Origin: Motiliproteus sp963974645
Lineage (GTDB): Bacteria > Pseudomonadota > Gammaproteobacteria > Pseudomonadales > Balneatricaceae
Reading direction: 5' to 3'
Length of the DNA: 64,000 nt
Assembly: GCA_963974645.1 (NCBI GenBank)
Contig: CAXBEA010000002.1
Location: 1-64,000, forward strand
Shown: piece after piece, positions 6,752-14,581 of the stretch
Layout of the letters: every line of letters starts with the position of its first letter
Position numbering within the stretch: the first letter of the stretch is position 1
Made by a program: the position numbers and the translations under genes
The notes under the pieces: model-generated
The model's input: only the letters and a program-made list of their open reading frames with translations
Database searches by the model: none
Told to the model about the DNA's origin: nothing

Positions 6752-8152
6752 TTATAACGGTGCTGATGCAGGAGAATTATCGGCTGTTAACTGTTGGCGT
6801 TGCTCGTCAGTCAGCAGGGTGGCGGCCTCACCCACCATCTGAATAAAGCCCAGCCGCTGTTTCACTTTAAAGTTTTCTATTGCTTTAATTGTTGCTTCAA
6901 TTTCACTGAACACAGGTGCCCCCTCAGAGGTTAATTGCCACAGGTGCTGTTCGGATAGTTCAATGTTTTCATTTAATTTTTGATCGGTAAGCTGCCAGCG
7001 TGCTTGCAGCTGCTGAAGTTGTTGTTGTTGCGCGTCAGCTAAATCTCCGCTATCGAGGAAAAAATTTTCAGCACCAAGATGATACAGGTGCAAGGCACCA
7101 GAGAACCCCGGCAGATTGTTTATAACACTATCGGTTTTAGCGGGTTTCATTCGCCCCATCATTGCTAAATTTGCGTTCATTCCCTGCTTGCCCTTCATCC
7201 CCTGCATGCCCTTTATATTCTTCATGTCCTGCATGCTCTTCATGTCCTGCATTCCCTTCATGTCCTTCATGCCGTTCATGTCCTGCTTGCCCTGCATGCC
7301 GTTCATGTCCTGCTTGCCCTGCATGCCCTTCATGCCGTTCATGTCCTGCTTGCCCTGCATGCCCTTCATGCCTTTCATGTCCTGCTTGCCCTTCATGTCC
7401 TGCATGCCCTTCATGTCCTGCATGCCCTTCATGTCCTGCATGCCCTTCATGTTCTGCATGCCTTTCATGTCCTGCATGCCTTTCATGTTCTGCATGCCTT
7501 TCATGTCCTGCTTGCCCTGCATGCCTTTCATGTTCTGCATGTCCTTCATGTCTTGCATGCCTTTCATGTCTTGCATGCCTTTCATGCCTTTCATGTCTTG
7601 CATGCCTTTCATGTCTTGCATGTCTTGCATGTCCTTCATGTCCTTCATGTCTTGCATGCCTTTCATGTCTTGCATGCCCTGCATGCCCTTCATGTCCTGC
7701 ATGTCCTGCATGTCTTGCATGTCTTGCATGTCCTGCATGTCTTGCATGTCCTGCATGTCTTGCATGTCTTGCATGCCTTTCATGTCTTGCATGTCCTTCA
7801 TGTCTTTCATGTCCTGCTTGCCCTTCATGCCTTTCATGTCCTGCATGCCCTTCATGCCTTTCATGTCCTGCATGCCCTTCATGTCCTGCATGTCCTGCAT
7901 GTCCTGCATGTCCTGCATGTCCTGCATGTCCTGCATGTCACCAGTATGCTTGTGCAACGATGAAGGAGGCGCATCTGAAGGGGTAAGCTGTTGTTGCACA
8001 CTTTTTACCGCCACTTGGGCAGCATTGATTTGTTTCTTAAGCGCACCGTCATCGGTTGCGGCGGTTGATACGCTCGAAAAACTCAGCAGGAGAACAAAAC
8101 CGGTGTTACGAAAATAATCAGTCTTTGACATTAAGGGGTTAAAAATATCCAT
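6752..8152 (-). CDS. Exported Met-X-X triplet-repeat protein with Spy/CpxP-like C-terminal domain
   Basis: 466 residues. The start at 8152 is supported by AAGGAA eight bases upstream. Signal peptide about 1-32. Residues about 72-340 are an almost unbroken run of some 85-90 tripeptides Met-Gln/Lys-Asp/Gly/Asn, so every third residue is Met. The C-terminal domain (LHLYHLGAENFFLDSGDL…LTDEQRQQLTA) has the LTxxQ-like elements of the periplasmic Spy/CpxP/ZraP metal- and stress-related group. A Met-thioether array of this kind would suit Cu(I)/Ag(I) binding, but this is inference. It heads the operon, 20 bases before the reductase gene. The repeat tract is also a 9-bp DNA minisatellite and likely varies in length. 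Confidence 0.7.
   Translation of the reverse strand: MDIFNPLMSKTDYFRNTGFVLLLSFSSVSTAATDDGALKKQINAAQVAVKSVQQQLTPSDAPPSSLHKHTGDMQDMQDMQDMQDMQDMQDMKGMQDMKGMKGMQDMKGMKGKQDMKDMKDMQDMKGMQDMQDMQDMQDMQDMQDMQDMQDMQDMKGMQGMQDMKGMQDMKDMKDMQDMQDMKGMQDMKGMKGMQDMKGMQDMKDMQNMKGMQGKQDMKGMQNMKGMQDMKGMQNMKGMQDMKGMQDMKGMQDMKGKQDMKGMKGMQGKQDMNGMKGMQGKQDMNGMQGKQDMNGMKDMKGMQDMKSMQDMKNIKGMQGMKGKQGMNANLAMMGRMKPAKTDSVINNLPGFSGALHLYHLGAENFFLDSGDLADAQQQQLQQLQARWQLTDQKLNENIELSEQHLWQLTSEGAPVFSEIEATIKAIENFKVKQRLGFIQMVGEAATLLTDEQRQQLTADNSPASAPL
7180..7940. repeat. 9-bp minisatellite tract encoding Met-X-X triplets
   Basis: About 750 bases of tandem nine-base units, typically CATGTCCTG / CATGCCCTT on the plus strand, with variation mainly at the second and third codons. 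The period of nine keeps all frames open, which produces long spurious antisense reading frames rich in Cys/Met/Pro or His/Leu. The tract lies wholly inside the Met-rich gene. Higher-order blocks (runs of identical units) point to repeated slippage or unequal exchange. Confidence 0.95.
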
Positions 8153-8203
8153 TGCAACGATTCCTTGTAGTAAATATTACACTCAGTATTACCAGCCGCA
8201 CAA

Positions 8204-8225
8204 AACCCTCCATGACTACAGGGTT
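8204..8225. promoter_or_regulatory. Dyad upstream of Met-rich gene, candidate operator
   Basis: AACCCT and AGGGTT form a six-base inverted repeat around CCATGACTAC, 52 bases upstream of the start codon. Read on the minus strand it resembles the ACCCTGTAGT…AGGGT shape of MerR-family heavy-metal operators, but no convincing -35/-10 pair with 19-20 spacing was found around it. It is identical in the second copy (11537-11558). Confidence 0.3.
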
Positions 8226-8246
8226 ACTGTGCTTTCCCACCTCAAA

Positions 8247-8270
8247 CAGCCAGCGACAGTTAGCTGGCTG
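8247..8270. other. Stem-loop CAGCCAG/CTGGCTG upstream of Met-rich gene
   Basis: Perfect seven-base inverted repeat with a ten-base loop, conserved in copy B at 11580-11603. Neither side has a strong T-run, so it is more likely a protein site or an RNA structure than a terminator. Role unknown. Confidence 0.45.
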
Positions 8271-8415
8271 ATTTTGGCCGAACTTTTAGACACTTGTATA
8301 CGTGGTAGTTCCCAAAGCCACTGCCCTTATAACTGATTTCTTGATCTGCATCACAGCGATAAGGACACCTGCGAGCAAGTCCCTTGCGCCTCTGAAAACC
8401 CAAAAAGGGACCCTG

Positions 8416-8777
8416 ATCGGGTGGAGGTAACGGGATTGCGCCCGTTGCCCCTCCCACGCCACCGGACATGCGGTTTTCCGCATCCGGCGGTTGAACCCGG
8501 TGCCATCTATTCATGACACCGCGAGATCATTAGGTGTGACTAAGCCGTATTGTCTTAATCGCTTATTGTTTAAGCTGGCGCGTCTCGCCGCTCGCCACGC
8601 TCCCGCGCGAAAGTCCACGCGTTTGAGACTCCGAGACAATACACCCAGCTGCTTTAACTTATTTATCCGCCCGCGCCGGCTATGCCAGCGCTGCCAGAAA
8701 CATTTCCTCATGTGCCTGCGGGTCCAGGATAAGATTCCCGCCACGTTATCGACGGTTATACCGAAGTTGTTCCCCAA
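8416..8777 (-). mobile_element. 3' remnant of a group II intron (maturase tail plus domains V and VI)
   Basis: On the minus strand, a maturase C-terminal fragment (stop at 8511-8513) is followed by a hairpin with the shape of group II intron domain V at 8458-8492: lower stem CCGGA/TCCGG, a two-base TG bulge, upper stem TGCGG/CCGCA and an AAAA loop. A second hairpin at 8421-8457 (AACGGG/CCCGTT with an unpaired A before CCTCCAC) fits domain VI. The 3' splice boundary is placed near 8416 after ACCCGAT. The reverse-transcriptase core and 5' domains I-IV are absent, so it cannot move on its own. Confidence 0.75.
8511..8777 (-). pseudogene. ltrA: Group II intron reverse transcriptase/maturase, C-terminal fragment
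   Basis: The frame reads WTRRHMRKCFWQRWHSRRGR, then INKLKQLGV, then GAWRAARRASLNNKRLRQYGL. This corresponds to the W-RRR-R-C-W-QWKR…LGV…GPWR…NAY…GL pattern at the C-terminus of bacterial group II intron maturases. Only about 75 residues of a protein usually over 400 long remain. The homology appears to begin around residue 18; upstream residues up to the DUF3141 gene at 8814 do not resemble a maturase. A junction therefore lies between about 8725 and 8813. Confidence 0.7.
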
Positions 8778-8813
8778 CCCCGCACAACCAAAGCTGCGTC
8801 GCGCGGCTCGTTA

Positions 8814-10595
8814 CTAGTCATACAGTATCGCAAACAATTGCTCGCTTGCCGTATCGCGCGCTTTCCGATAGGCATCGAGCGCGTGCGAGACCGACGCGCT
8901 GACTTCGCCTTCCATTGCCACAAACTGGTTGGCTTCGTCGACGGGCAGGCGTGCATTCGCGATGGAAGGTGCGAGCATTTTCAGCGGCAGCATCCAGGGA
9001 TTGCGCTTTTCTGAAAACATCATGTTGTTGATACGCATCGGGTGCATCCATTTCAGCATTTCCGCACTCAACGGATTGGCGAACGCGGTAACCCACGGGC
9101 TGATCGTGTTCTTGTACAACAGTTCGTTCCATTCCGACATGACTTGCACCTTCTCAAACGATTTTTTCGGGTACTCATACTGAATCTGTTCGACCTGACG
9201 TTCTTCGAAACGCACTGTGTACTGCGGTTTGCTGCAATCGGATTCGCCGGTTGGATCGCTGATTTTCATCTCGTACAAACCGGGCTCGAGCGCGTCGAGC
9301 TTGCCGGTGCTTTCCAAAATCGCGCGATGTTCCAACTTGGCGACATCTGCTGACACAAAGATACCCAGATGGCCGACATGCGTATTGAGAAGATAGACAA
9401 TGCGTTGTCCGGCCTGCTTCAGATCAGCGGTAGTCGGGTATACGGTCGGTATCCAGTTGAGCGCCTGGTGCGGTGGCGTGATGTTGTCGCCGCTGGACGC
9501 AAAGATCACCAGCGGGTTACGCATGCGCTTCAGGTCGACATAGCAGCAGTCGCAAACCTGCATGATCCCGCGCTCCAGCTTGTTGCCGATGAAGAGGTTT
9601 TCGACCATCGACAGAATTTCCTCGCGGCTCAGGAAGCAATACCCTGTCCACCAGCGTTCGAAATCCAGGAAGCGCTCGCGCTCGGTATCGATATGCGTAA
9701 AAAATTTATAGTTTTTGTCCCAAAGTGTGTTGGCCGGATTCAGGTTTTCAAAGTTTTTTACCAGCCAGGCGCCGTCAAGCCGGCCATTGCCAAGGTCGGC
9801 CAGCAAATGGGCCATCCAACTTCCGCCCATCAAGCCGCCTGCCAAGCGCATCGGATTCACATCGGATTCGCCCGCCCAATATGACATCGGCGAGCCGTTG
9901 ATCACTGTCGCTCCGGTCAAGCCTTCGCAATCGGCTGCCAGCAGCATTACCGCCCAACCGGCTTGGCAGTTACCATAGAGTACCGGTGCCTGACCATTAT
10001 GCCGACTGCGCACCTCCTCGACAAAATGGCGCAACGCGTGCAGTACATCGATCAGCGTCTGGTTCGGGCATGGTAACTGGAAAAACATGACGAAGTAGGT
10101 CGCATGCCCTTCATGCAGCGCCATGCCGACTTCTGAGTCGCGCTTGAATCCACCGATTCCCGGGCCGTGTCCGGCACGCGGGTCGATGATGATCACGGGC
10201 GGTTTTTTGTCGTCGAGATAATCTTCTGCGCAATCTTCGTGGCAACCTGTGATACGCAGCAGCGCGTAATTTGCCGGACGTTCAAAGAGTCGCGCGTCGA
10301 GAACCGTTTCATATTCGAAGGCAAGCGGAGGAGGCATGCCTGCTTCCTCGTGCGTCAGCATGTTGTCGGCCCGTTCCCGCAGTGAATCGAGGAACAGTAC
10401 GCTGCGCTGCCAGCGATCTATCTGATAGTGCAATGCCTGCTCGATGAACGAATCCGGTGCAGCGCTGGCGAACTCCGCTGCCGCAACATGCAGCATCTCG
10501 GTCGACTGCGGCACGGGATTCAGATCCGCCTTGGGCTTGGCAGTCCTGCTGCCTTTTGTCGTATTAACGTTGATTGATCGATTGTAATCCTGCAT
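8814..10595 (-). CDS. DUF3141 protein (PHA-synthase-like alpha/beta hydrolase)
   Basis: 593 residues from the ATG at 10595 (minus strand AGAGG nine bases upstream). An alpha/beta-hydrolase of the DUF3141 family, related to poly(3-hydroxyalkanoate) synthases. The nucleophile elbow is GNCQAG at 208-213 with Cys210 in place of Ser. A downstream SSGDNITPP supplies the likely acidic residue, and HVGHLGIF the catalytic His. No signal peptide is seen, so it is probably cytoplasmic. Such genes usually sit with acetate kinase/phosphotransacetylase or PHA genes; here it stands alone between two copies of the Met-rich gene region and beside an intron remnant, suggesting arrival with a mobile segment. 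Substrate unknown. Confidence 0.75.
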   Translation of the reverse strand: MQDYNRSINVNTTKGSRTAKPKADLNPVPQSTEMLHVAAAEFASAAPDSFIEQALHYQIDRWQRSVLFLDSLRERADNMLTHEEAGMPPPLAFEYETVLDARLFERPANYALLRITGCHEDCAEDYLDDKKPPVIIIDPRAGHGPGIGGFKRDSEVGMALHEGHATYFVMFFQLPCPNQTLIDVLHALRHFVEEVRSRHNGQAPVLYGNCQAGWAVMLLAADCEGLTGATVINGSPMSYWAGESDVNPMRLAGGLMGGSWMAHLLADLGNGRLDGAWLVKNFENLNPANTLWDKNYKFFTHIDTERERFLDFERWWTGYCFLSREEILSMVENLFIGNKLERGIMQVCDCCYVDLKRMRNPLVIFASSGDNITPPHQALNWIPTVYPTTADLKQAGQRIVYLLNTHVGHLGIFVSADVAKLEHRAILESTGKLDALEPGLYEMKISDPTGESDCSKPQYTVRFEERQVEQIQYEYPKKSFEKVQVMSEWNELLYKNTISPWVTAFANPLSAEMLKWMHPMRINNMMFSEKRNPWMLPLKMLAPSIANARLPVDEANQFVAMEGEVSASVSHALDAYRKARDTASEQLFAILYD

Positions 10596-10640
10596 GGCAA
10601 AACCTCTGGAGATGTAAAAAATTGTCGGGGCGGGGCACAT

Positions 10641-10950
10641 GTATCCGGGCTAACACTCCCTTTGCCAGCGTCAAGATCGCCACGTCAAGCCGCGACGCGT
10701 TTGGCGACTACTTTTTCTGTTATGGCCCCGCGGGGAAGAGAAAGGCAATGCGGCTGTAACCGACCACCCACCACAAGTTCTGGTGGATATTGCGTAACGC
10801 CGCGCGCGACAGTTCGATGGCGCTGGCCACGTCCAACGGCTCGCTTTCCATCAAAATTGCCTACTCGCTTTTCATCGCGATATCGGTGCTGGCGCCAATT
10901 GTGCGCTTGGTTCACGGTTCACGTCTGCCTTCATTTCTGGCTCCTCGTAA
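10641..10950. other. Unassigned GC-rich spacer between DUF3141 gene and truncated Met-rich copy
   Basis: About 310 bases without a recognisable gene. Two short plus-strand open stretches (ending at a stop at about 10759, and one encoding IKIAYSLFIAISVLAP) look coding-like, but neither has a start, a ribosome site or a family I know. It may be the remains of genes that came with the DUF3141 gene. The border to the Met-rich repeat lies at about 10950. Confidence 0.4.
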
Positions 10951-11485
10951 ACATGCCTTTCATGTCTTTCGTGCCCTTCATGCCCTTCATGTCCTTCATG
11001 TCTTGCATGCCCTTCATGTCTTGCATGCCCTTCATGTCTTGCATGCCCTTCATGTCCTTCATGTCCTTCATGTCCTTCATGTCTTGCATGCCCTTCATGT
11101 CCTGCATGTCCTTCATGTCTTGCATGCCCTTCATGTCCTGCATGTTTTGCATGCCCTTCATGCCCTTCATGTCCTTCATGTCTTGCATGTTTTGCATGTT
11201 TTGCATGTCTTGCATGTTCTTCATGCCCTTCATGCCCTTCATGTCTTGCTTGCCCTGCATGTCCTGCATGCCACCTGTATGCTTGTGCAACGATGAAGGA
11301 GGCGAATCTGAAGGGGTAAGCTGTTGTTGCACACTTTTTACCGCCACTGGGGCAGCATTGATTTGTTTCTTAAGCGCACCGTCATCGGTCGCGGCGGCTG
11401 ATACGCTCGAAAAACTCAGCAGGAGAACAAAACCGGTGTTACGAAAACAATCAGTCTTTGACATTAAAGGGTTAAAAATATCCAT
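10931..11485 (-). pseudogene. Truncated second copy of the Met-rich repeat protein gene
   Basis: 184 residues. Signal peptide and N-terminal region are nearly identical to the full gene at 6752-8152 (MDIFNPLMSKTD…SSLHKHTG), followed by about 35 Met-X-X triplets. The frame then runs into foreign sequence (FTRSQK, stop at 10931-10933), so the Spy-like C-terminal domain is missing. The break occurs inside the repeat, as expected for recombination in a minisatellite. Start and ribosome binding site (AAGGAA) are intact, so a secreted Met-rich peptide could still be made. No reductase gene follows it. Confidence 0.8.
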
Positions 11486-11690
11486 TGCAACGATTCCTTG
11501 TAGTAAATATTACATTCAGTATTACCAGCCGCACAAAACCCTCCATGACTACAGGGTTACTGTGCTTTTCCACCTCAAACAGCCAGCGACAGTTAGCTGG
11601 CTGATTTTGGCCGAAATTTTAGACACTTGTATACGGAGTAGTTCCCAAGTCCTAGTTTTTATAACTGATTTTTTTGATCTGCATGCGATA
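11272..11690. repeat. Long direct repeat, copy B
   Basis: Second copy of the segment at 7940-8365, including the start codon, ribosome binding site, the AACCCT/AGGGTT dyad (11537-11558) and the CAGCCAG/CTGGCTG stem-loop (11580-11603). The differences are mostly single substitutions. Similarity fades after GATCTGCATGCGATAAA at about 11690. With copy A it brackets the DUF3141 gene and intron remnant. Confidence 0.9.
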
Positions 11691-12024
11691 AAAAGAGACT
11701 TCTGTTTCGCTGGTTAAACTTACCCTCTAGCGCAATGGATTTTCACTTCTTTGACCTGACCCCCTGATAGAACTATCTGACTGCGCCACAGCACCCCAGC
11801 CGATCTCTTGCAACCAGGTCCCTGTTGCTAGCCCTTGTTGCTCAGTCTTTGTAATCGGGTCTTGATAACCGAGCCTCGGAGACGCAACAGTGCTGAAACA
11901 ACAGGCCACCCTGTGCCTGAAAACAATCCAAGCAGGGACTTTCAACAGCACTACGCGGGGGCGACATTAGCCGTTATAATCACGCCTCTGCCCGCCATCG
12001 TTAACCTCCTACCGGCCTACTCCT
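11691..12024. other. Intergenic region upstream of trmO
   Basis: No gene recognised. Immediately before trmO a TATAAT hexamer (11975-11980) is a plausible -10 box, without a good -35. The rest has no motif I can name and may be remnant DNA from the rearranged segment to its left. Confidence 0.4.
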
Positions 12025-12780
12025 GTGATCGACACCAACCTTTCTCCCATTGAGTTCCAGCCTATCGGACAGATCCACTCCTGCTTTAAGGAGAAGTTTG
12101 GCATTCCGCGGCAACCAGGGCTGGCGACTACCGCGCTAGCGGAGCTAGAGTTGATCAGCGACTATGCCAATATGGATGCCGTGCGAGGTCTCGATCAGTG
12201 CAGTCATATCTGGGTACTGTTTATTTTTAGCGAACACCTGAAACGAGGCTGGACCCCGCTGGTTCGGCCGCCTCGATCCCAGGGCGGCAAGAGGGGAGTT
12301 TTCGCGACTCGGGCTACATTTCGTCCCAACCCCATCGGCATGTCGGTGGTTAAACTGGAGCGAATTGAGCAGCGCTGCGGCAAGCCGATCTTACATTTAT
12401 CCGGAATCGACATCCTCGATGGAACCCCTGTAATCGACATCAAGCCTTACTTGCCGTACGCCGATAGTCTCGCCGAGGCTCACTACGCCTATGCCAGCGA
12501 CGGCCAAAAACAAAATTTAAGGGTCCAGTTTAATGAACCGGCCCAGACTTCACTGTCTAAACATCCAGCGCCGGCACCCTTCCAGCAACTAATCGAAGAT
12601 GTTCTCAGCTGTGACCCACGTCCGACCCATCGCCGCAAAGCCACGGATGAGCGCATTTACGGAACACAGCTTGAGTGTTACAACGTTCGCTGGAAAATAG
12701 ATCAAGAGACTGTCCAAGTCATCGCCATCGATGATCTGACGAAGCCTGAACATGGGCGCAGCCCAAACCGAAAACCTTAG
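12025..12780 (+). CDS. trmO: tRNA (N6-threonylcarbamoyladenosine(37)-N6)-methyltransferase TrmO
   Basis: 251 residues of the TsaA/YaeB/TrmO family, which methylates t6A37 of threonine tRNAs using SAM. Family signatures: FQPIGQIHSCFKEKFGIPRQPGL at the N-terminus, LDQCSHIWVLFIFS in the middle, then GVFATRATFRPNPIGMSVVKL and GIDILDGTPVIDIKPYLPYAD. The start is the GTG at 12025. Length and motifs look complete. It is followed 18 bases later by a small exported protein and then rlmD, so an RNA-modification operon is possible. Confidence 0.9.
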   Translation: MIDTNLSPIEFQPIGQIHSCFKEKFGIPRQPGLATTALAELELISDYANMDAVRGLDQCSHIWVLFIFSEHLKRGWTPLVRPPRSQGGKRGVFATRATFRPNPIGMSVVKLERIEQRCGKPILHLSGIDILDGTPVIDIKPYLPYADSLAEAHYAYASDGQKQNLRVQFNEPAQTSLSKHPAPAPFQQLIEDVLSCDPRPTHRRKATDERIYGTQLECYNVRWKIDQETVQVIAIDDLTKPEHGRSPNRKP

Positions 12781-12798
12781 CTGATACGCAGGTGCACT

Positions 12799-13206
12799 AT
12801 GAAACTGATCGCTTCTTTATTACTAACCCTGACCCTGAGTCATACCGCGCTTGCCGACGTCGAAAAGCCAAACTCGACGATGCAGGCTCAGCAGCTAATC
12901 GCAGAAGTACTTAACAATGTCGATTGGCAGCTACTGATCCGAGTCCAGCAGAAACTGCTGGTGAACATGGATCTGCTGCTACCCTACACCCAGGAATACC
13001 TGCAGTGTCTGCAACAAGAGGGCGTCATCAAAGAGGGACAAAGCCTGGATATACCGACCATCTGGAGCCAGGCCAACAATGTCTCAAATACCTGCTCGGT
13101 GATTCTCAGCTCGCTGATTGGCAAGCTCGATTTCGATATCACTCAAGAAGAGCTTGAACGGGGCCTAAGCCCGGAATACCGCGACATGCTCAAGAAGAGC
13201 CTCTAG
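12799..13206 (+). CDS. Exported protein of unknown function
   Basis: 135 residues with a clear Sec signal peptide (MKLIASLLLTLTLSHTALA, cleavage after about residue 19). The mature part is mainly helical and contains two Cys (near residues 74 and 94) that could form a disulfide. No known domain recognised. It lies between trmO and rlmD, ten bases before the latter, so it is probably co-transcribed with them. Likely periplasmic. Confidence 0.7.
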   Translation: MKLIASLLLTLTLSHTALADVEKPNSTMQAQQLIAEVLNNVDWQLLIRVQQKLLVNMDLLLPYTQEYLQCLQQEGVIKEGQSLDIPTIWSQANNVSNTCSVILSSLIGKLDFDITQEELERGLSPEYRDMLKKSL

Positions 13207-13216
13207 GAATCGTCTT

Positions 13217-14581
13217 ATGGCGCGTTTTTCCCAAGATAGATCCAACCGCCGTTTCTATCAACCACCGAAAAAGAAAGCTCTGGATACAGCCTCTTTCGAG
13301 GTTGCTATCAGCGGGCTGAGTCACGATGGCCGAGGTCTGGCTCGGCCCGCTGGAAAAACGCTGTTTGTCGAGGGCGCCTTGCCCGGCGAGCGCGTCAGGG
13401 CGCGTTATACCCTGCAGAAGAGTAAGTACGACGAGGCGCGCACACTGGAGCTGCTCAACCTCAGTACTGAGCGCACAACACCCGCCTGCCCACATTTCGC
13501 AGAATGCGGAGGATGCCAACTGCAGCACCTCTCTGCAAATGCCCAGATTCACCACAAGCAGCAACAAGCGCTGAATCAGTTACAGCGTATTGGCGGTGTA
13601 ACGCCGGAAACAATCCTTAACCCCCTCGACGCGGCACCTTGGCACTACCGCCGGCGTGCACGCCTGGGTGTCTTCAAAGACAAGCGCAGTGGTCGTTACT
13701 CGCTGGGATTTCGTCAACAGCGAAGCAATCAGCTGGTTGCCGTTGATCAGTGCCCGGTACTGGAGAATCCTGGTGACCAACTGATAACAGCGTTCAATCA
13801 GCTCCTCAATCAACTCCAGCAGCCTTTATCGATTAGCCATATTGAGATCTGTCTCGCCGATACAGCCGCAGCGCTGGTACTGCGTCATCCCAAGCCCTTA
13901 ATTGCTGGCGACCAAGCTGCTCTGACCAGGCTAGCCAGCAACCTGGATTTTGATCTCTACCTGCAACCCGGCAGCGCAGATACACTTAAACCCGCAGCCG
14001 GCACTGTGCCTCGTGAACTCTATTATCAATTGCCCGATCAAAATCTGGCGTTACATTTCAGTCCTCGTGACTTCACCCAGATCAACCCTGCGATCAACCA
14101 GCAGATGATTAGCCTGGCACTGCAGCTGCTCCAGCCGGGACCTGAGGACAGAATTCTTGACCTGTTTTGCGGTCTGGGAAACTTCACCCTGCCACTGGCA
14201 CGTAAGGCAAGAGAAGTCGTGGGCATCGAAGCAATCGAGACCCTGGTTGAACGCGGCCGAACTAATGCAACCCTGAATCAGATCGATAACGCTCTATTCT
14301 ATGCCGCTGATCTAACCCAACCGATTAGCGATAAACCGTGGTATGGCGGCGGTTTTGCCAAAGTGCTGCTCGACCCGCCCCGCGCCGGCGCCTTTGAATT
14401 GATTCAACCCTTGGCAAAACTCGCCGCCCAGCAAATTCTGTATATCTCCTGCGACCCTGCGACTCTGGCAAGAGATGCCGGTGAATTGGTCAAATGTGGT
14501 TATCGGCTAAGCCACTGGGGAGTCATGAACATGTTCCCGCATACCAGCCATGTCGAGTCTATTGCACTCTTTGAGCGCTAA
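13217..14581 (+). CDS. rlmD: 23S rRNA (uracil(1939)-C5)-methyltransferase RlmD
   Basis: 454 residues. N-terminal TRAM domain (about 22-80). Iron-sulfur cluster Cys91, Cys97 and Cys100 in CPHFAECGGC, plus the Cys in VDQCPVL. SAM-binding motif ILDLFCGLGNFTLPLA. Catalytic Cys in YISCDPATLARD. The C-terminal HVESIALFER is typical. It adds a methyl group to U1939 of 23S rRNA. Complete. Its last codons and stop are part of a 20-bp sequence repeated three times immediately downstream. Confidence 0.93.
   Translation: MARFSQDRSNRRFYQPPKKKALDTASFEVAISGLSHDGRGLARPAGKTLFVEGALPGERVRARYTLQKSKYDEARTLELLNLSTERTTPACPHFAECGGCQLQHLSANAQIHHKQQQALNQLQRIGGVTPETILNPLDAAPWHYRRRARLGVFKDKRSGRYSLGFRQQRSNQLVAVDQCPVLENPGDQLITAFNQLLNQLQQPLSISHIEICLADTAAALVLRHPKPLIAGDQAALTRLASNLDFDLYLQPGSADTLKPAAGTVPRELYYQLPDQNLALHFSPRDFTQINPAINQQMISLALQLLQPGPEDRILDLFCGLGNFTLPLARKAREVVGIEAIETLVERGRTNATLNQIDNALFYAADLTQPISDKPWYGGGFAKVLLDPPRAGAFELIQPLAKLAAQQILYISCDPATLARDAGELVKCGYRLSHWGVMNMFPHTSHVESIALFER

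Larger units (their letters stand above)
7940..8365. repeat. Long direct repeat, copy A (5' part and upstream region of Met-rich gene)
   Basis: This stretch, from just before the minisatellite through the start codon and about 210 bases of upstream DNA, is repeated at 11272-11690 with only scattered differences. Similarity fades beyond the shared GATCTGCAT at about 8352. The near-identity indicates a recent duplication. The segment contains the probable promoter of the reductase operon. Confidence 0.9.

Noticed and set aside
7180..7940. CRISPR-like array
   Set aside because: Units are nine bases without spacers and are coding; no cas genes.
7116..8117. Long plus-strand reading frames (Cys/Met/Pro- and His/Leu-rich) opposite the Met-repeat gene
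   Set aside because: They arise because a nine-base repeat keeps all frames open; no ribosome sites, no domains, extreme composition. The minus-strand frame has signal peptide, C-terminal domain and operon context.
8491..8817. Plus-strand frame over the intron remnant
   Set aside because: Shadow of the maturase fragment, whose minus-strand frame shows family motifs.
10662..11717. Plus-strand frame across the second Met-rich copy
   Set aside because: Same repeat artefact; the minus-strand copy has the conserved start and ribosome site.
11727..11951. 74-codon minus-strand frame before trmO
   Set aside because: No ribosome site and no family; left as unassigned remnant DNA.
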